NCBI GenBank assembly: GCA_003427395.1
Contig: BFEA01000196.1
Location: 352,186 to 380,579, forward strand
DNA: 28,394 nt
From: Chara braunii
Lineage: Eukaryota; Streptophyta; Charophyceae; Charales; Characeae
Direction: 5' to 3'
Shown here: positions 19,004-27,448 of the stretch, one piece after another
Position numbering within the stretch: position 1 is the first letter of the stretch
How the letters are laid out: each line of letters begins with the position of its first letter
The notes under the pieces: model-generated
The model's database searches: none
What the model was told of the DNA's origin: nothing
Seen by the model: only the letters and a program-made list of their open reading frames with translations
Position numbers and translations under genes: made by a program

Positions 19004-20209
19004 TGAGGTCGTGAGGGAGGTCATGGGAGATGAACAATGTAGGACATGTCAGCTATTCAGCTGTTCAGCAAAAGTGACACCTGAGACTGTGTATGCGTGC
19101 GAGCATTGAGTTTGATGTGAGCTTGTCGATGTCGGTTTAACCTCTCTCTCTCTTTCTCTCTCTTATGTGTGCGTGTGTGTGTTTAGTGATCGGTGGAGCG
19201 TACTGTTAGTCGCTCGTTGCGGGTGTCGGTTGCCTGCCTTGCCAATTGAATGCCTCGAATTGATGATGGATGTAGGCTTCCAATTGATGTGCCTTGATTG
19301 GTGTGCCTTGTTCGTGACGCCGCTTCCTATTCAGCGAAAGATGAACAGTGTGAGAAATGTGGGTCATTCAGCAACAGTGTGGACTGAGACTGTGTGTGTT
19401 ATGAAAGCAATGGGTTTGATCTGAAATTGTCGATGCCGGCTTTCAATCCGTCTGCTTTGTTTGATGTGACTTTTAGCTACGCCGCTCCCGTGTTCTGTTT
19501 GCCTGCTTTTGGATACGCCGTCCCGTTCCCGTGTTCTGTTTGTCAGCCCGGTCGTTTCGAACTGTCGCGCTGGCCCCCCACGTTTGAGTCGAACTCGATC
19601 GAATCGACCTCCATCGAATCGATCTCGATCGAGTCGAACACGATCGAGTCGGACATGATCGCCTGGGCTCACGATCGGATCCAACACGATCGTCTGGACT
19701 CACGATCGCCTGGACTCACCTTCGAGTCGACACGATCAGCTCGAAGACGATCGCCTTGACTCACCATCGAGTCGAAAACGATCACCTGGGCTCACGATCG
19801 ACTCGAACACGATCGAGTCGAGCACGATCGTGTCGAACTCGATTGAGTCGAACACGATCGCCTGGACTCACGATCGACTCGAAAACGATCGAGTCGAACA
19901 CGATAAGCCTGGACTCACGATCGAGTCGAACACGATCGAGTCGAACGTGATTGAGTCGAACACGATCGAGGCGAACACGATAAGCCTGGACTCACGATCG
20001 AGTCGAACACGATCGAGCTGGCCTGTCACGCTCACGCTGAACGAGATCGTGTTGACCACGGGCACGATCAACACGATCGCGGCTGCCTCGTCACGAAGGA
20101 CATGCTACCTTATCACTATCTGAAACTATTCTGCTCCTCGTGCCATGCCAACGTTGTGCGACGTTCTGATTTTTTGTTTCGCGGTGATGTGCTGTGTTGC
20201 TTTCAGATT
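19004..20209 (+). other. Probable intron between the 5' exons and the large coding tract
   Basis: GTGAGG follows 19003, and an acceptor with TGTGTTGCTTTCAG ends at about 20205, just before the coding tract with ATG at 20227. In between are CT and GT microsatellites (about 19143-19182), another possible acceptor (TGTTTAG at about 19186) and a 15-bp array. Short open frames at 19167-19424 and 19394-19759 show no family resemblance. The intron call rests on boundary motifs only. Confidence 0.35.
19583..20030. repeat. 15-bp minisatellite GAGTCGAACACGATC
   Basis: From 19587 units read GAGTCGAACTCGATC, GAATCGACCTCCATC, GAATCGATCTCGATC, GAGTCGAACACGATC and so on, in strict 15-bp steps. These are interspersed with a 16-bp variant (GCCTGGACTCACGATC). 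The unit is divisible by three, so one frame encodes ESNTI pentapeptides. That is likely a by-product, because the frame changes at each 16-bp variant. CGATCG palindromes form at unit junctions. Confidence 0.85.
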
Positions 20210-21678
20210 AGGCAGCGCTACAAAACATGGAAGGAGAGGGGAAGGCAAGTAAACGACGAGCAAGTACGAATTCTGGGAGCATGGAACAATCTCCGAAAAA
20301 ATCGAAGGGGACGCCGGCCGCTGGGGTTGGGAGTCTGGAGGCACCGGGGTCTAAGCGACAACGCACCCCGGTTTCAAGGGGTGCACCTTCCACGGGCACT
20401 CCGTCGACTCGTGTTCAGGGCTCTGGACCGGATAAGGCTGTGTTGATGACTAGCGGGCCTGCTGGTCAGGAACGTGTGCCTGGTCCACAGCAGGGGAGAT
20501 CTGCAGTGGAGGTTATGCCCGGACGCAAACCGTTTGGAGAACGTAAACCGTCTGGCGAACGTAAACCGTCTGGTGAAACGACTGTCGTGGGTCGGCAAGA
20601 CGATGTCCCCGTGATTGACCACAAGGACAAGTTCTGGATGCTGGACTAGGTGGGGGAGACCGGACAACCATCAAGTGGCCTTGTTCTATACGTGGTCATC
20701 AAAGAAAATATTGTGCCGGTTGACGGCCTGGTAAGGTGGACTGGGCAAAATGTGTCGTTTGCAACTTTCGAGTTGACGATGGTCCTGAATGGAAGAGGGG
20801 AAAGAATACCAAACATTAAACACGTCGCTCTTCGATGGGCCAAACATGCGGGGTTTGGAAAGTCGCTGGTTGACGTGTTCAACCCACCAGGGACATTGGA
20901 AGTGAAGTTGCCTAACCTCGTTGACGTCCTCGGGTTTTTCGACAGTAATATGATCGTGGGCAGAGAGCCGATTGTGCATCCAGAGGACCGCATATCAGAG
21001 CCTAAATGCGTGCTTTCGAAAACCGTGGAGACAGGGCCTTCGATCAGGATCCGCGATACGCCGCCTGGTCCGAAAGCTGGGCAGATAGGAGAGAAGGGTC
21101 CGTGCCTCGGACTGGTCGTACCGTCAGGCCCTATGAAGACCAGGCCAACGACGACCAAAACACCAGTTGCCTTGGGCAGCCGATCGCGCCACGATGTGGC
21201 CACCAAGGGATATCTCCCCTTGGTGGGCCAGCAGCGCTATGACTACACTGTGTCGGGCCGCGTAGAGGAAGTCCATGAGTATTTTGAAGATGAGGATGAA
21301 GAGAACAACGAGTAATATTCGGAACGAGCAGGAGGACAGGAACAGTATCCTGCGGGTGTCGGCGGCATGACAAGGCATCCAGGAGAGACAAGTAAAGTGG
21401 TTGGACAAGATGAAGAAAGTGAGCACACTGTGAGCGCATCGGGTGGGGAGGTTGGTCTGGCAGGAGGATATGGGAGCAGCTACGAAGGATGTGAGGGGGA
21501 TGTGCACGCGACAGTGGCTGTGGCTGGGCATACAGATGTTGCAGGGCTCGTTGAGCGAAAGAGGAAGCACAGGCGGGAGAGGAAAAGTCTTATGGATAGT
21601 AAACGGAGTAGGCAAGAAGCGGGTGAAAAAAGACGATTGAAAATAATGCCCGTGGATGAGGCGGTCGCGGGAGACTGA
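20210..21678 (+). pseudogene. N-terminal segment of the large coding tract, two in-frame stops
   Basis: After a splice acceptor near 20205, one frame runs from ATG 20227 (MEGEGKASKRRASTNSG) to 21678, broken only by TAG at 20647 and TAA at 21313. The first 140 residues are basic and Pro/Ser/Gly-rich, with two GERKPS hexapeptides (18-bp repeats, about 20535-20576), and look disordered and nuclear. The next 221 codons look folded (LVLYVVIKENIVPVDGLVRW, FGKSLVDVFNPPGTLEVKLP) and end in an acidic run (YFEDEDEENNE). The last part is Gly/Glu- then Arg/Lys-rich. A +1 shift near 21660-21678 leads into the 986-residue frame with similar Lys-rich sequence on both sides of the junction, as expected for one ancestral reading frame. 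I recognise no family in this segment. Confidence 0.5.
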
Positions 21679-24616
21679 GGCAGCCGCGAAGAAAAAGCAG
21701 CAGCCAAAGAAAAGAAAGGCAAAAGGTGGTGTTATGGAAAAGACTTTTGTTTTTCCAGCGGAACAACCACAATCGGATGAAGACGCCAAAGGCAAGACAT
21801 TTACCAGGCCGCAAAGTTTGCGAAATGTGCCATCAATAACTTTTTCTGGTGTTCTTAGCAAAGGGTTTTTCCTTGAGTTGGACGACCGTGGGAACCAATG
21901 TCCAGACATGGAATTCATTTTTGTCCAGTTCGACAAAATTCAGGATATCCCCGACGGGGAATTCAGATACAATCAACGCTATCTTGTGCAACAGACGGTT
22001 GATGACATTTATGACGCAATGATTGTATCGGGTGAGACTGCTATGAGAGAGAGAATGACTGGAGCTGCCGGTGTGAATGTCTGTACGTTGTATGAGAAGC
22101 CTGTCCTTTTGTTGGTTGCCCTTTGTGATACATTGCATACTGACGCTTCAGGGAGGATTGTGAGAGCAAGGAGGGTGCTGCCCGATGATTTCGACCTCGA
22201 ATCTGTGAACAAGTACTACTACTACCCTCTCAGCGGTCAGCATAACGTGGCGGCGGCAAGAAGGTGTTTTGTTGAATGCCCTGACATCGCACAAGAGCTC
22301 CGATTGGATCGCTGGACTGCGAGGCCTGTTTATTATCCGGATAAGAGCAAGGACAATTACGGCACGCTGAGCACTTTCCAGAACTCCAAGGACAAATGGA
22401 ATACCCCACCACACCAGAACGTGGTCGTCCAGAACATACGGAAGTTGTGGCACGAGTCAAACTGTCCTGAAGCTAAAGGCGGCTCAGCGGCAGAAGTGAA
22501 AAATGCAGAGTATAGAAATTTTGCAGGAGAGGCTCTTCGTTTGACCGGGATTCGTAATTTGATTGACATGTCCCTTACTACTCAGTGGAGCGGCCAGTGG
22601 TCTGATGCCCTCGGGCCCTACATGTTGTTGGCAAGGGCGACAAATTTCGTTTTCGAAAAGGTGAAACAAGTGTACGCCGCTTGGGAAGCTGGACAATTGT
22701 CGAGGAGAGATGCTGTTAAGCCTGCTACCAAACAAGGTGAATCAGGGAAAGCACCAAGGGCTGGAACCGGATTTGAGTTGAAAGGTGGAGTTAGGTATCC
22801 GGTTCACTGGGTTCAGGGTACCAAAGAACCTGGTTACCTCGTGGCTGTGCACGATCCGGATATCAGAGCGTGGAAGCCTTTTTCAGCGTTTGGGAGGCGT
22901 GAGCGGCTGCAACTGTTGCGAGGCATTCTCACAGGCAGTGTAATACTGACTCCTAAGCAAAGTGGAGCTGCTCAACGTGCCGGGAAACATTCAACAGAAA
23001 CATATGTGGAAATGGTGAAGATTGAAAGAGCAATGTTGAGGATGTTTCACTACTTCGTCTTCATTTATGACCCTCACAGGAAGTCGTCAGAGTGGACGGA
23101 ACCATTCTTCAACAACCTTTCCGATTTGTTTGATAAGTACTCTGATGAAGGATTGACGTCCGAGAGGTGGATCGACCAGCGTCGCCATTTCAAAGAGATG
23201 AGTTGGGTGCGAACGTTCCCGGCTACATGTGGAGGAGAGGAGGAAAAAGGAGAAGAGGACTTCAAGAAAACAGCGTCACTTGCTGCGAAGTGCCCCGATG
23301 AGTTCGTGCAGTTTGTCAACAAGTTGTTGCGCAGATCAGAAACCAGGGGTTCAGAAAGCATAAGAATGTCGGGCTCGGCGCAATATATACATTTCAAAAG
23401 ACAGAACGTGAACTCTGTTTTCGTCCCATTCCAACAGGAACCAAGCGATATTTCAGACGAGATGGATTCCAAGGAAATATATAGAGTCGTCAAACATCTA
23501 AGTTGCCACACGGCCGTACTGGATTCATGTCACCCGACCCAGATAGGGGTGTGGACTGAAGAAGTCTTTGATGGTCTGCGGAAGTTCATAGGAAAACTGG
23601 CTGGTGATTATCGGACATTATTGTGCTTCGTTCCGTGGTCTTGCGAGTATACATTTTTCAAGCGAGTTACAAGTTGGGAGATTGACATTCACTTGTCTAT
23701 TCTAAAGTGGACTCATCAGCTACAAACGAAGGCGAAGCATGTATATAAGGTTGCGAACTTGCCTTTGGAAAACACAGACAGAATGGTTGTCATCATGTAC
23801 TCCAACGATGGGGATTATCACCGCAACACTATTCTCTTGCTTGAAGACATTCCAGCAAGCACTCCAGCTGCAGATCGATCATCTGGCGAGCAGGCGGGTG
23901 ACTTATCAGCGCTTGTGCGCAAAGAGAGAAGGCCAAAGATGTTGGCTGATGTCGTGGAGAAGAACTTCACACCCACGACGTTGAAAATGGCAGGTATGCA
24001 GCCAAAAGAGAAATTGGTGTACGAAGGTATGGAAAGGGAGCCAAATGCGATGGTGGAGACATTGGAGCATTTTTGTCCTGCGGATGAGGCGGTTGTTTTC
24101 CTGGGAAAAGGCCATGCGGCGTTGATTTGGGAGTTGTTAAAGAGTCACCGTCATTGCATTGTTCTAGAAGGGGAGGGTATGAAGTTCGAGTTTCTCGTTC
24201 AATTCGTCACCAAGATGGTCAAGAGTGGACTTTATCTCGCCAAATTTGTTAAGCCGCCTCCTCGACATGATGAAAAGCGTGATCTCGTCTATAAAGTAGG
24301 CAAAAACATCGTCAACATTTGGGATTTCTTTTTCGAAATTAAACCAAAAAACAGAGGGGAACGTGCATATGTCGTCAGAAGGCAAAAAATGGAATCACTT
24401 CTGAGGGGGTATCATAAGGCACCGGCGGAGACGGAAGTTGCATTTCTAGACCGTTTGGAGATGATGTACTTCGACCAACAAATCGGGGCGTTTACAATCG
24501 CAGCTTATGCAACTTGTTTTGGGAAAGGCTTCGATGCTGAGGACTCAGAGGAAGAAACGGACCAGTTACATGGCGGGCAACACAACAACGCTATCTTCCG
24601 GCGCAGTTCGGGATGA
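21656..24616 (+). CDS. ParB-like plus degenerate DNA-methyltransferase-like protein (986 aa)
   Basis: This is the longest intact frame in the window. Residues 1-60 are basic and disordered (KKKQQPKKRKAKGG). Residues about 92-245 resemble a ParB/sulfiredoxin fold: a beta strand with FDKIQDIPDGEFRYNQRYL, a helix, KPVLLLVAL, then YYYPLSGQHNVAAARRC (191-204), which matches the ParB box GxHRxxA with N in place of R. Residues 300-560 are unassigned and mostly helical. Residues 615-860 follow the order of beta-class amino-methyltransferases: motif IV position AVLDSCHPTQIGVW (620-633, expected DPPY-like), then WTEEVFDGLRKFIGKL, TLLCFVPWS, SILKWT, EREPNAMVETLEHF (motif X-like) and EAVVFLGKGHAALIWELL...HCIVLEGE (motif I, FxGxG kept as FLGKG; motif II acidic end E838). 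ParB plus methylase fusions are known in phages. The catalytic motif is not canonical, so methylation is doubtful and SAM binding is possible. ATG at 21656 may not be the true start, since upstream sequence is coding-like in another frame. The fold calls are inference from motifs. Confidence 0.55.
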   Translation: MRRSRETEAAAKKKQQPKKRKAKGGVMEKTFVFPAEQPQSDEDAKGKTFTRPQSLRNVPSITFSGVLSKGFFLELDDRGNQCPDMEFIFVQFDKIQDIPDGEFRYNQRYLVQQTVDDIYDAMIVSGETAMRERMTGAAGVNVCTLYEKPVLLLVALCDTLHTDASGRIVRARRVLPDDFDLESVNKYYYYPLSGQHNVAAARRCFVECPDIAQELRLDRWTARPVYYPDKSKDNYGTLSTFQNSKDKWNTPPHQNVVVQNIRKLWHESNCPEAKGGSAAEVKNAEYRNFAGEALRLTGIRNLIDMSLTTQWSGQWSDALGPYMLLARATNFVFEKVKQVYAAWEAGQLSRRDAVKPATKQGESGKAPRAGTGFELKGGVRYPVHWVQGTKEPGYLVAVHDPDIRAWKPFSAFGRRERLQLLRGILTGSVILTPKQSGAAQRAGKHSTETYVEMVKIERAMLRMFHYFVFIYDPHRKSSEWTEPFFNNLSDLFDKYSDEGLTSERWIDQRRHFKEMSWVRTFPATCGGEEEKGEEDFKKTASLAAKCPDEFVQFVNKLLRRSETRGSESIRMSGSAQYIHFKRQNVNSVFVPFQQEPSDISDEMDSKEIYRVVKHLSCHTAVLDSCHPTQIGVWTEEVFDGLRKFIGKLAGDYRTLLCFVPWSCEYTFFKRVTSWEIDIHLSILKWTHQLQTKAKHVYKVANLPLENTDRMVVIMYSNDGDYHRNTILLLEDIPASTPAADRSSGEQAGDLSALVRKERRPKMLADVVEKNFTPTTLKMAGMQPKEKLVYEGMEREPNAMVETLEHFCPADEAVVFLGKGHAALIWELLKSHRHCIVLEGEGMKFEFLVQFVTKMVKSGLYLAKFVKPPPRHDEKRDLVYKVGKNIVNIWDFFFEIKPKNRGERAYVVRRQKMESLLRGYHKAPAETEVAFLDRLEMMYFDQQIGAFTIAAYATCFGKGFDAEDSEEETDQLHGGQHNNAIFRRSSG

Positions 24617-25385
24617 TCCGAGGCTGCAGGCAATTCTCTCCCCAGAGGTTATGGCAAGTCTGTCAGCACTTGCACATAGCCCGGCTACTGTTTTGGAATT
24701 GCTACGCTCTCAAACTCCTCAACCACCTCCGTCTGAGCCTTTGAAGTACGAGATTGAAGACATCATCCCTCCGGACATTGCACGGCTTCCTAGACCTATT
24801 GTGTGCCGGGACGATTATACGGTGATGCCTGACAACGTATGGGGTCATCACATTATATGGCACCCCCACCACTTCCAACCTGCATTGGCGAGAGGGAACT
24901 GAGTAATGGCTATAAAAGAAGAAGGGGAGTGGCAATTTTGCCTCCACAGACGCATGTCACGATCCAAGTTTGTCGCACACGCCAAAAATGAGATTGGCAA
25001 GCGACTACTGCGACTTAATCCAAAGGTTTCTCAATCAAGAGTGGATGCAAGGACAGAAGAAATCTTTGAGGAGTTCAAAATATCTCGATGGCTTGAGTAT
25101 CTGGAAGAGTTCTATGATTGAGAAACAAGTTCAACTTTTGGATATAATTGGCGTATCGAAGAGGAACTTGAAGAAAAAGTTGGGGAAAGGAAAGGAGCGA
25201 GCGGCGATGAGAGTGACAAGGGATCAGGATCAGGCGGCGGTGCGCTTGGCAAGGGAACAAGATCAAGTGGTGGTAAACATGGCAAGGGATCGGAATCACT
25301 GGGCGGTGCCAGTGGCAAGGGCCTGGGACCAAGCGTCGGTGCAAGTGGAAAGTCAATAAGTCATGGTGAACTGCAAAAACACGAA
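24560..25385 (+). pseudogene. Continuation after frameshift: helical segment and 11-aa Gly-rich repeats
   Basis: Near 24560 the coding-like signal moves from the 986-residue frame to another (TLSSGAVRDDPRLQAILSPE, VMASLSALAHSPATVLELLR). It runs to TGA at 24900, continues in frame (MAIKEEGEWQFCLHRRMSRSK, ISRWLEYLEEFYD) to TGA at 25119, and then is open without interruption to 26039. 25221-25352 encodes four 11-residue repeats of 33 bp each: GSGSGGGALGK, GTRSSGGKHGK, GSESLGGASGK and GLGPSVGASGK. The pattern is that of one gene with nonsense mutations. Introns around each stop are an alternative, but no convincing boundaries were seen. Confidence 0.45.
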
Positions 25386-26039
25386 ATGTGTCAAGGGCGT
25401 CAAGCAACAGAGGGAAAGGTATCAGGACCAAGCGGCGGTGCACATGACAAGGGATCGGGTTCGCCTCTGGGATTAGGACCAAGCAGCGGTGCACATTGCA
25501 AGGGATCGGGTTCGCCTCTGGGATTAGGACCAAGCGGCAGTGCACATGGCAGGGGATCGAGAAGCGATGCAAGTGGCCAGGATTTGGGAGGAAGCGGCGG
25601 TGCAAGAGTCAAGGGCGTAAGTCATGGAAAACTGCTGAAATGTGTCGAGGACGTCCTTCCGAATGACCAAGTTTGGGCGACCAATGTGTTGGCAAGCGAG
25701 AGTGTTACTGCGCTAGTGGATAATACTGGTGCACTTGCAGAATTAGAGATGTCATTGGATATGTCAGCTGAGAAAGATGAACATGAAGTCTCTCTGGACA
25801 TGAAGAACGAAAGCGCGACTGCAGGTGCAAACGAAACTGCCAATGTACAGGCCATCGAAGAGGATGAAGGACATATAGTACTAAGTACACGGGAGCAACA
25901 TACGCTTGTACAACCTGAACTTATGGTTGCAAAATCAGAAGCACAACAGTCTGCTAACCTCGTGATATCTATCGACGAATCTCCTTTTAAACCATCGCAT
26001 GGTGCGATAGAAGATCGTGTTGAAGACCCACCGAGGTGA
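25386..26039 (+). CDS. Gly-rich repeat protein segment, C-terminal end of the tract
   Basis: The open frame of 217 codons continues the previous segment without a stop. It begins with Gly/Ser-rich repeats: two copies of a 51-bp unit (25452-25502 and 25503-25553) encoding GSGSPLGLGPS(S/G)(G/S)AH(C/G)(K/R). A block with AAGTCATGG at 25358 recurs at 25619 (261 bp apart), so the Gly-rich block with its SHG(E/K)L tail was itself duplicated. The rest is acidic and helical (LAELEMSLDMSAEKDEHEVSLDM) and ends VEDPPR. No enzyme domain is seen. A linker or coiled-coil tail of the methyltransferase-like protein is my reading. Confidence 0.45.
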   Translation: MCQGRQATEGKVSGPSGGAHDKGSGSPLGLGPSSGAHCKGSGSPLGLGPSGSAHGRGSRSDASGQDLGGSGGARVKGVSHGKLLKCVEDVLPNDQVWATNVLASESVTALVDNTGALAELEMSLDMSAEKDEHEVSLDMKNESATAGANETANVQAIEEDEGHIVLSTREQHTLVQPELMVAKSEAQQSANLVISIDESPFKPSHGAIEDRVEDPPR

Positions 26040-26337
26040 GCACGTACTTATCTCTAAGGGAATATCTAATACTGTATGCGGATTAGGGGGTACATGCACT
26101 CATCTCATAGGAACTAATTTTTTGCCTAAGTTTGTAACCGTGCGCTCAACCATCTAAACTCTGTAAGCAACTTGTTAGAAATTGATCTTAGATTTCTGAC
26201 ATTATATTATAGTGGACTCCTTCCTGAGTCTTTGAGAACATTTACCTACGGACAAGCTATCGGTACCTTTATTTTATTTTATTTATGGTAAGTCTTAGGT
26301 ATTCACCACATTGTTGCAGTGGTGTGGTTGCAAACAT
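26040..26337. other. AT-rich spacer
   Basis: No open frame of note. TTTATTTTATTTTATTTATGG occurs near 26268, close to the boundary of the mitochondrial insertion. It may include the 3' untranslated region of the preceding tract. Confidence 0.4.
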
Positions 26338-26565
26338 CTAGCACAGCGGCGCACAAATTATTAAGAAAGCGTGAGTTGTTATTAACACATTATAAAGTTG
26401 ATGATTTCCACCAATAATTTGATTTTCTGGCTGTGCTAATTCCATGCGAATTAGTACAGAGAAGCATGTGCCCATTACTCCAGCAATTGCACCAAAGATT
26501 AGATATAAAGTACCTATATCCTTGTGGTTTGTGGAAAACAGCCATCTCTGTGCAAAATTTGTCAT
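26338..26565 (-). pseudogene. cox1: Nuclear copy of mitochondrial cox1, 5' fragment
   Basis: The minus strand from ATG at 26565 reads [20 protein letters not shown] and continues through [19 protein letters not shown] and [19 protein letters not shown]. This is the N-terminus of cytochrome c oxidase subunit I of green-plant mitochondria, an inner-membrane protein of complex IV. Similarity stops after about 70 of roughly 520 residues, and the frame ends at TAG, so it is non-functional. Against the conserved plant sequence as I know it, changes such as G to E in QPxNQ, A to T before HAF and M to I after FL are each explained by G-to-A transitions. Mitochondrial sequence probably extends through the 5' flank to about 26700, where a GGCCTCGCTAGAGGC hairpin lies. 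Two ambiguous bases (26625, 26667) are in this flank. Confidence 0.9.
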
Positions 26566-26690
26566 ATCAGTTGTTCCCCATCTTTCAGTAATAAAATGCT
26601 TTGTTGAACTAGTTTTGACTGATGNTTTCGCAGTTTTGAAAAGCGAAATTCGTCACAAACAGTTTCNCGAAAACAAGCCTCTAGCGAGGC

Positions 26691-27030
26691 CTATAAATGA
26701 ATGGGAGAATTGACTTGAAAAGTCAACAGTGTTTTGAACTTTTGTTCCATTTGTTGACATAAGACTGCTTGCACGGTTTGTTTGCAATTTGGTGCGCAGC
26801 GTGTAATCATATCATTTATACATGATTCTCCAATCATTTGCGTACTTGAACGCAAACTAATACTACCTAATTCATGTTGTTTCAAGAACTCTGACAGCAG
26901 AGCCTGGTCATGAGAAGAAATGAAGTAGAATATTGTGTATCTCTTATTTGCAATTGTGTGGACAATTGAACTTAAACTCATAACGTTTTGTCTTGTCAAT
27001 CATTGTCGTTTTATATTGTTGAACATGCAG
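26691..27030. other. Spacer with a minus-strand open frame, unassigned
   Basis: A 102-codon minus-strand frame (26999 to 26691) has ordinary composition ([35 protein letters not shown]), but no family is recognised. It starts within the mitochondrial-like flank. It could be more organellar DNA, an exon remnant or chance. The 3' end of the spacer (TTGTTGAACATGCAG) provides a splice acceptor for the plus-strand exon at 27031. Confidence 0.25.
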
Positions 27031-27323
27031 GGCGACGAAAAGAACTGTGGAAAATGACGCACGTACGTTCGCAAAAGCAGAGTGAGAAGAATATTATTCG
27101 TCGTGGCTTGCAAGCCTTATCGACTTTGCCGTTATTGCTCAAAAAAAAGAGAAGAAGACTTACAGCCATGACATTTCCATCTATGAAGTCAGTTGCCCTA
27201 AGGATGTTTAAAGTTGTTGGAACAAGCCTCAGGGAAGGGAAGAAATTGCATCACGAAGGTTGCAGTTTATCTATTGTGGATGGCAACTCTGATAGCGAAA
27301 CAGATAGACAACCAAAAACATGA
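27031..27323 (+). CDS. Basic exon upstream of the Ulp1-like domain
   Basis: After the acceptor ending at about 27030, a frame of about 97 codons reads RRKELWKMTHVRSQKQSEKN, includes a strongly basic LLLKKKRRRL and ends ETDRQPKT at 27323. It is probably the N-terminal, nuclear-targeting part of the protease gene downstream. A stretch from 27324 to about 27448 ending TTCCTTTAG separates them and would be an intron, but the donor is not obvious. Confidence 0.35.
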
Positions 27324-27448
27324 ACTCGGGTCTACGTCGTACATCATATAACAAAAAGTTTGTTTTTGTATGAAGTCTTAGTCGTTCCATTGTTGTTTAT
27401 ATGTGTGTTTGTATGCAGTGCATGACCCTTAGTTCCATATTCCTTTAG

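Noticed and set aside
21124-21936. 270-codon minus-strand open frame
   Set aside because: It lies opposite the large plus-strand coding tract, and its Phe/Leu/Ser/Pro-rich translation is what an antisense shadow gives.
20647-25121. Stop-codon reassignment or programmed readthrough in the large tract
   Set aside because: TAG, TAA and TGA are all involved, and other frames in the window end normally. Mutation or unseen introns are simpler.
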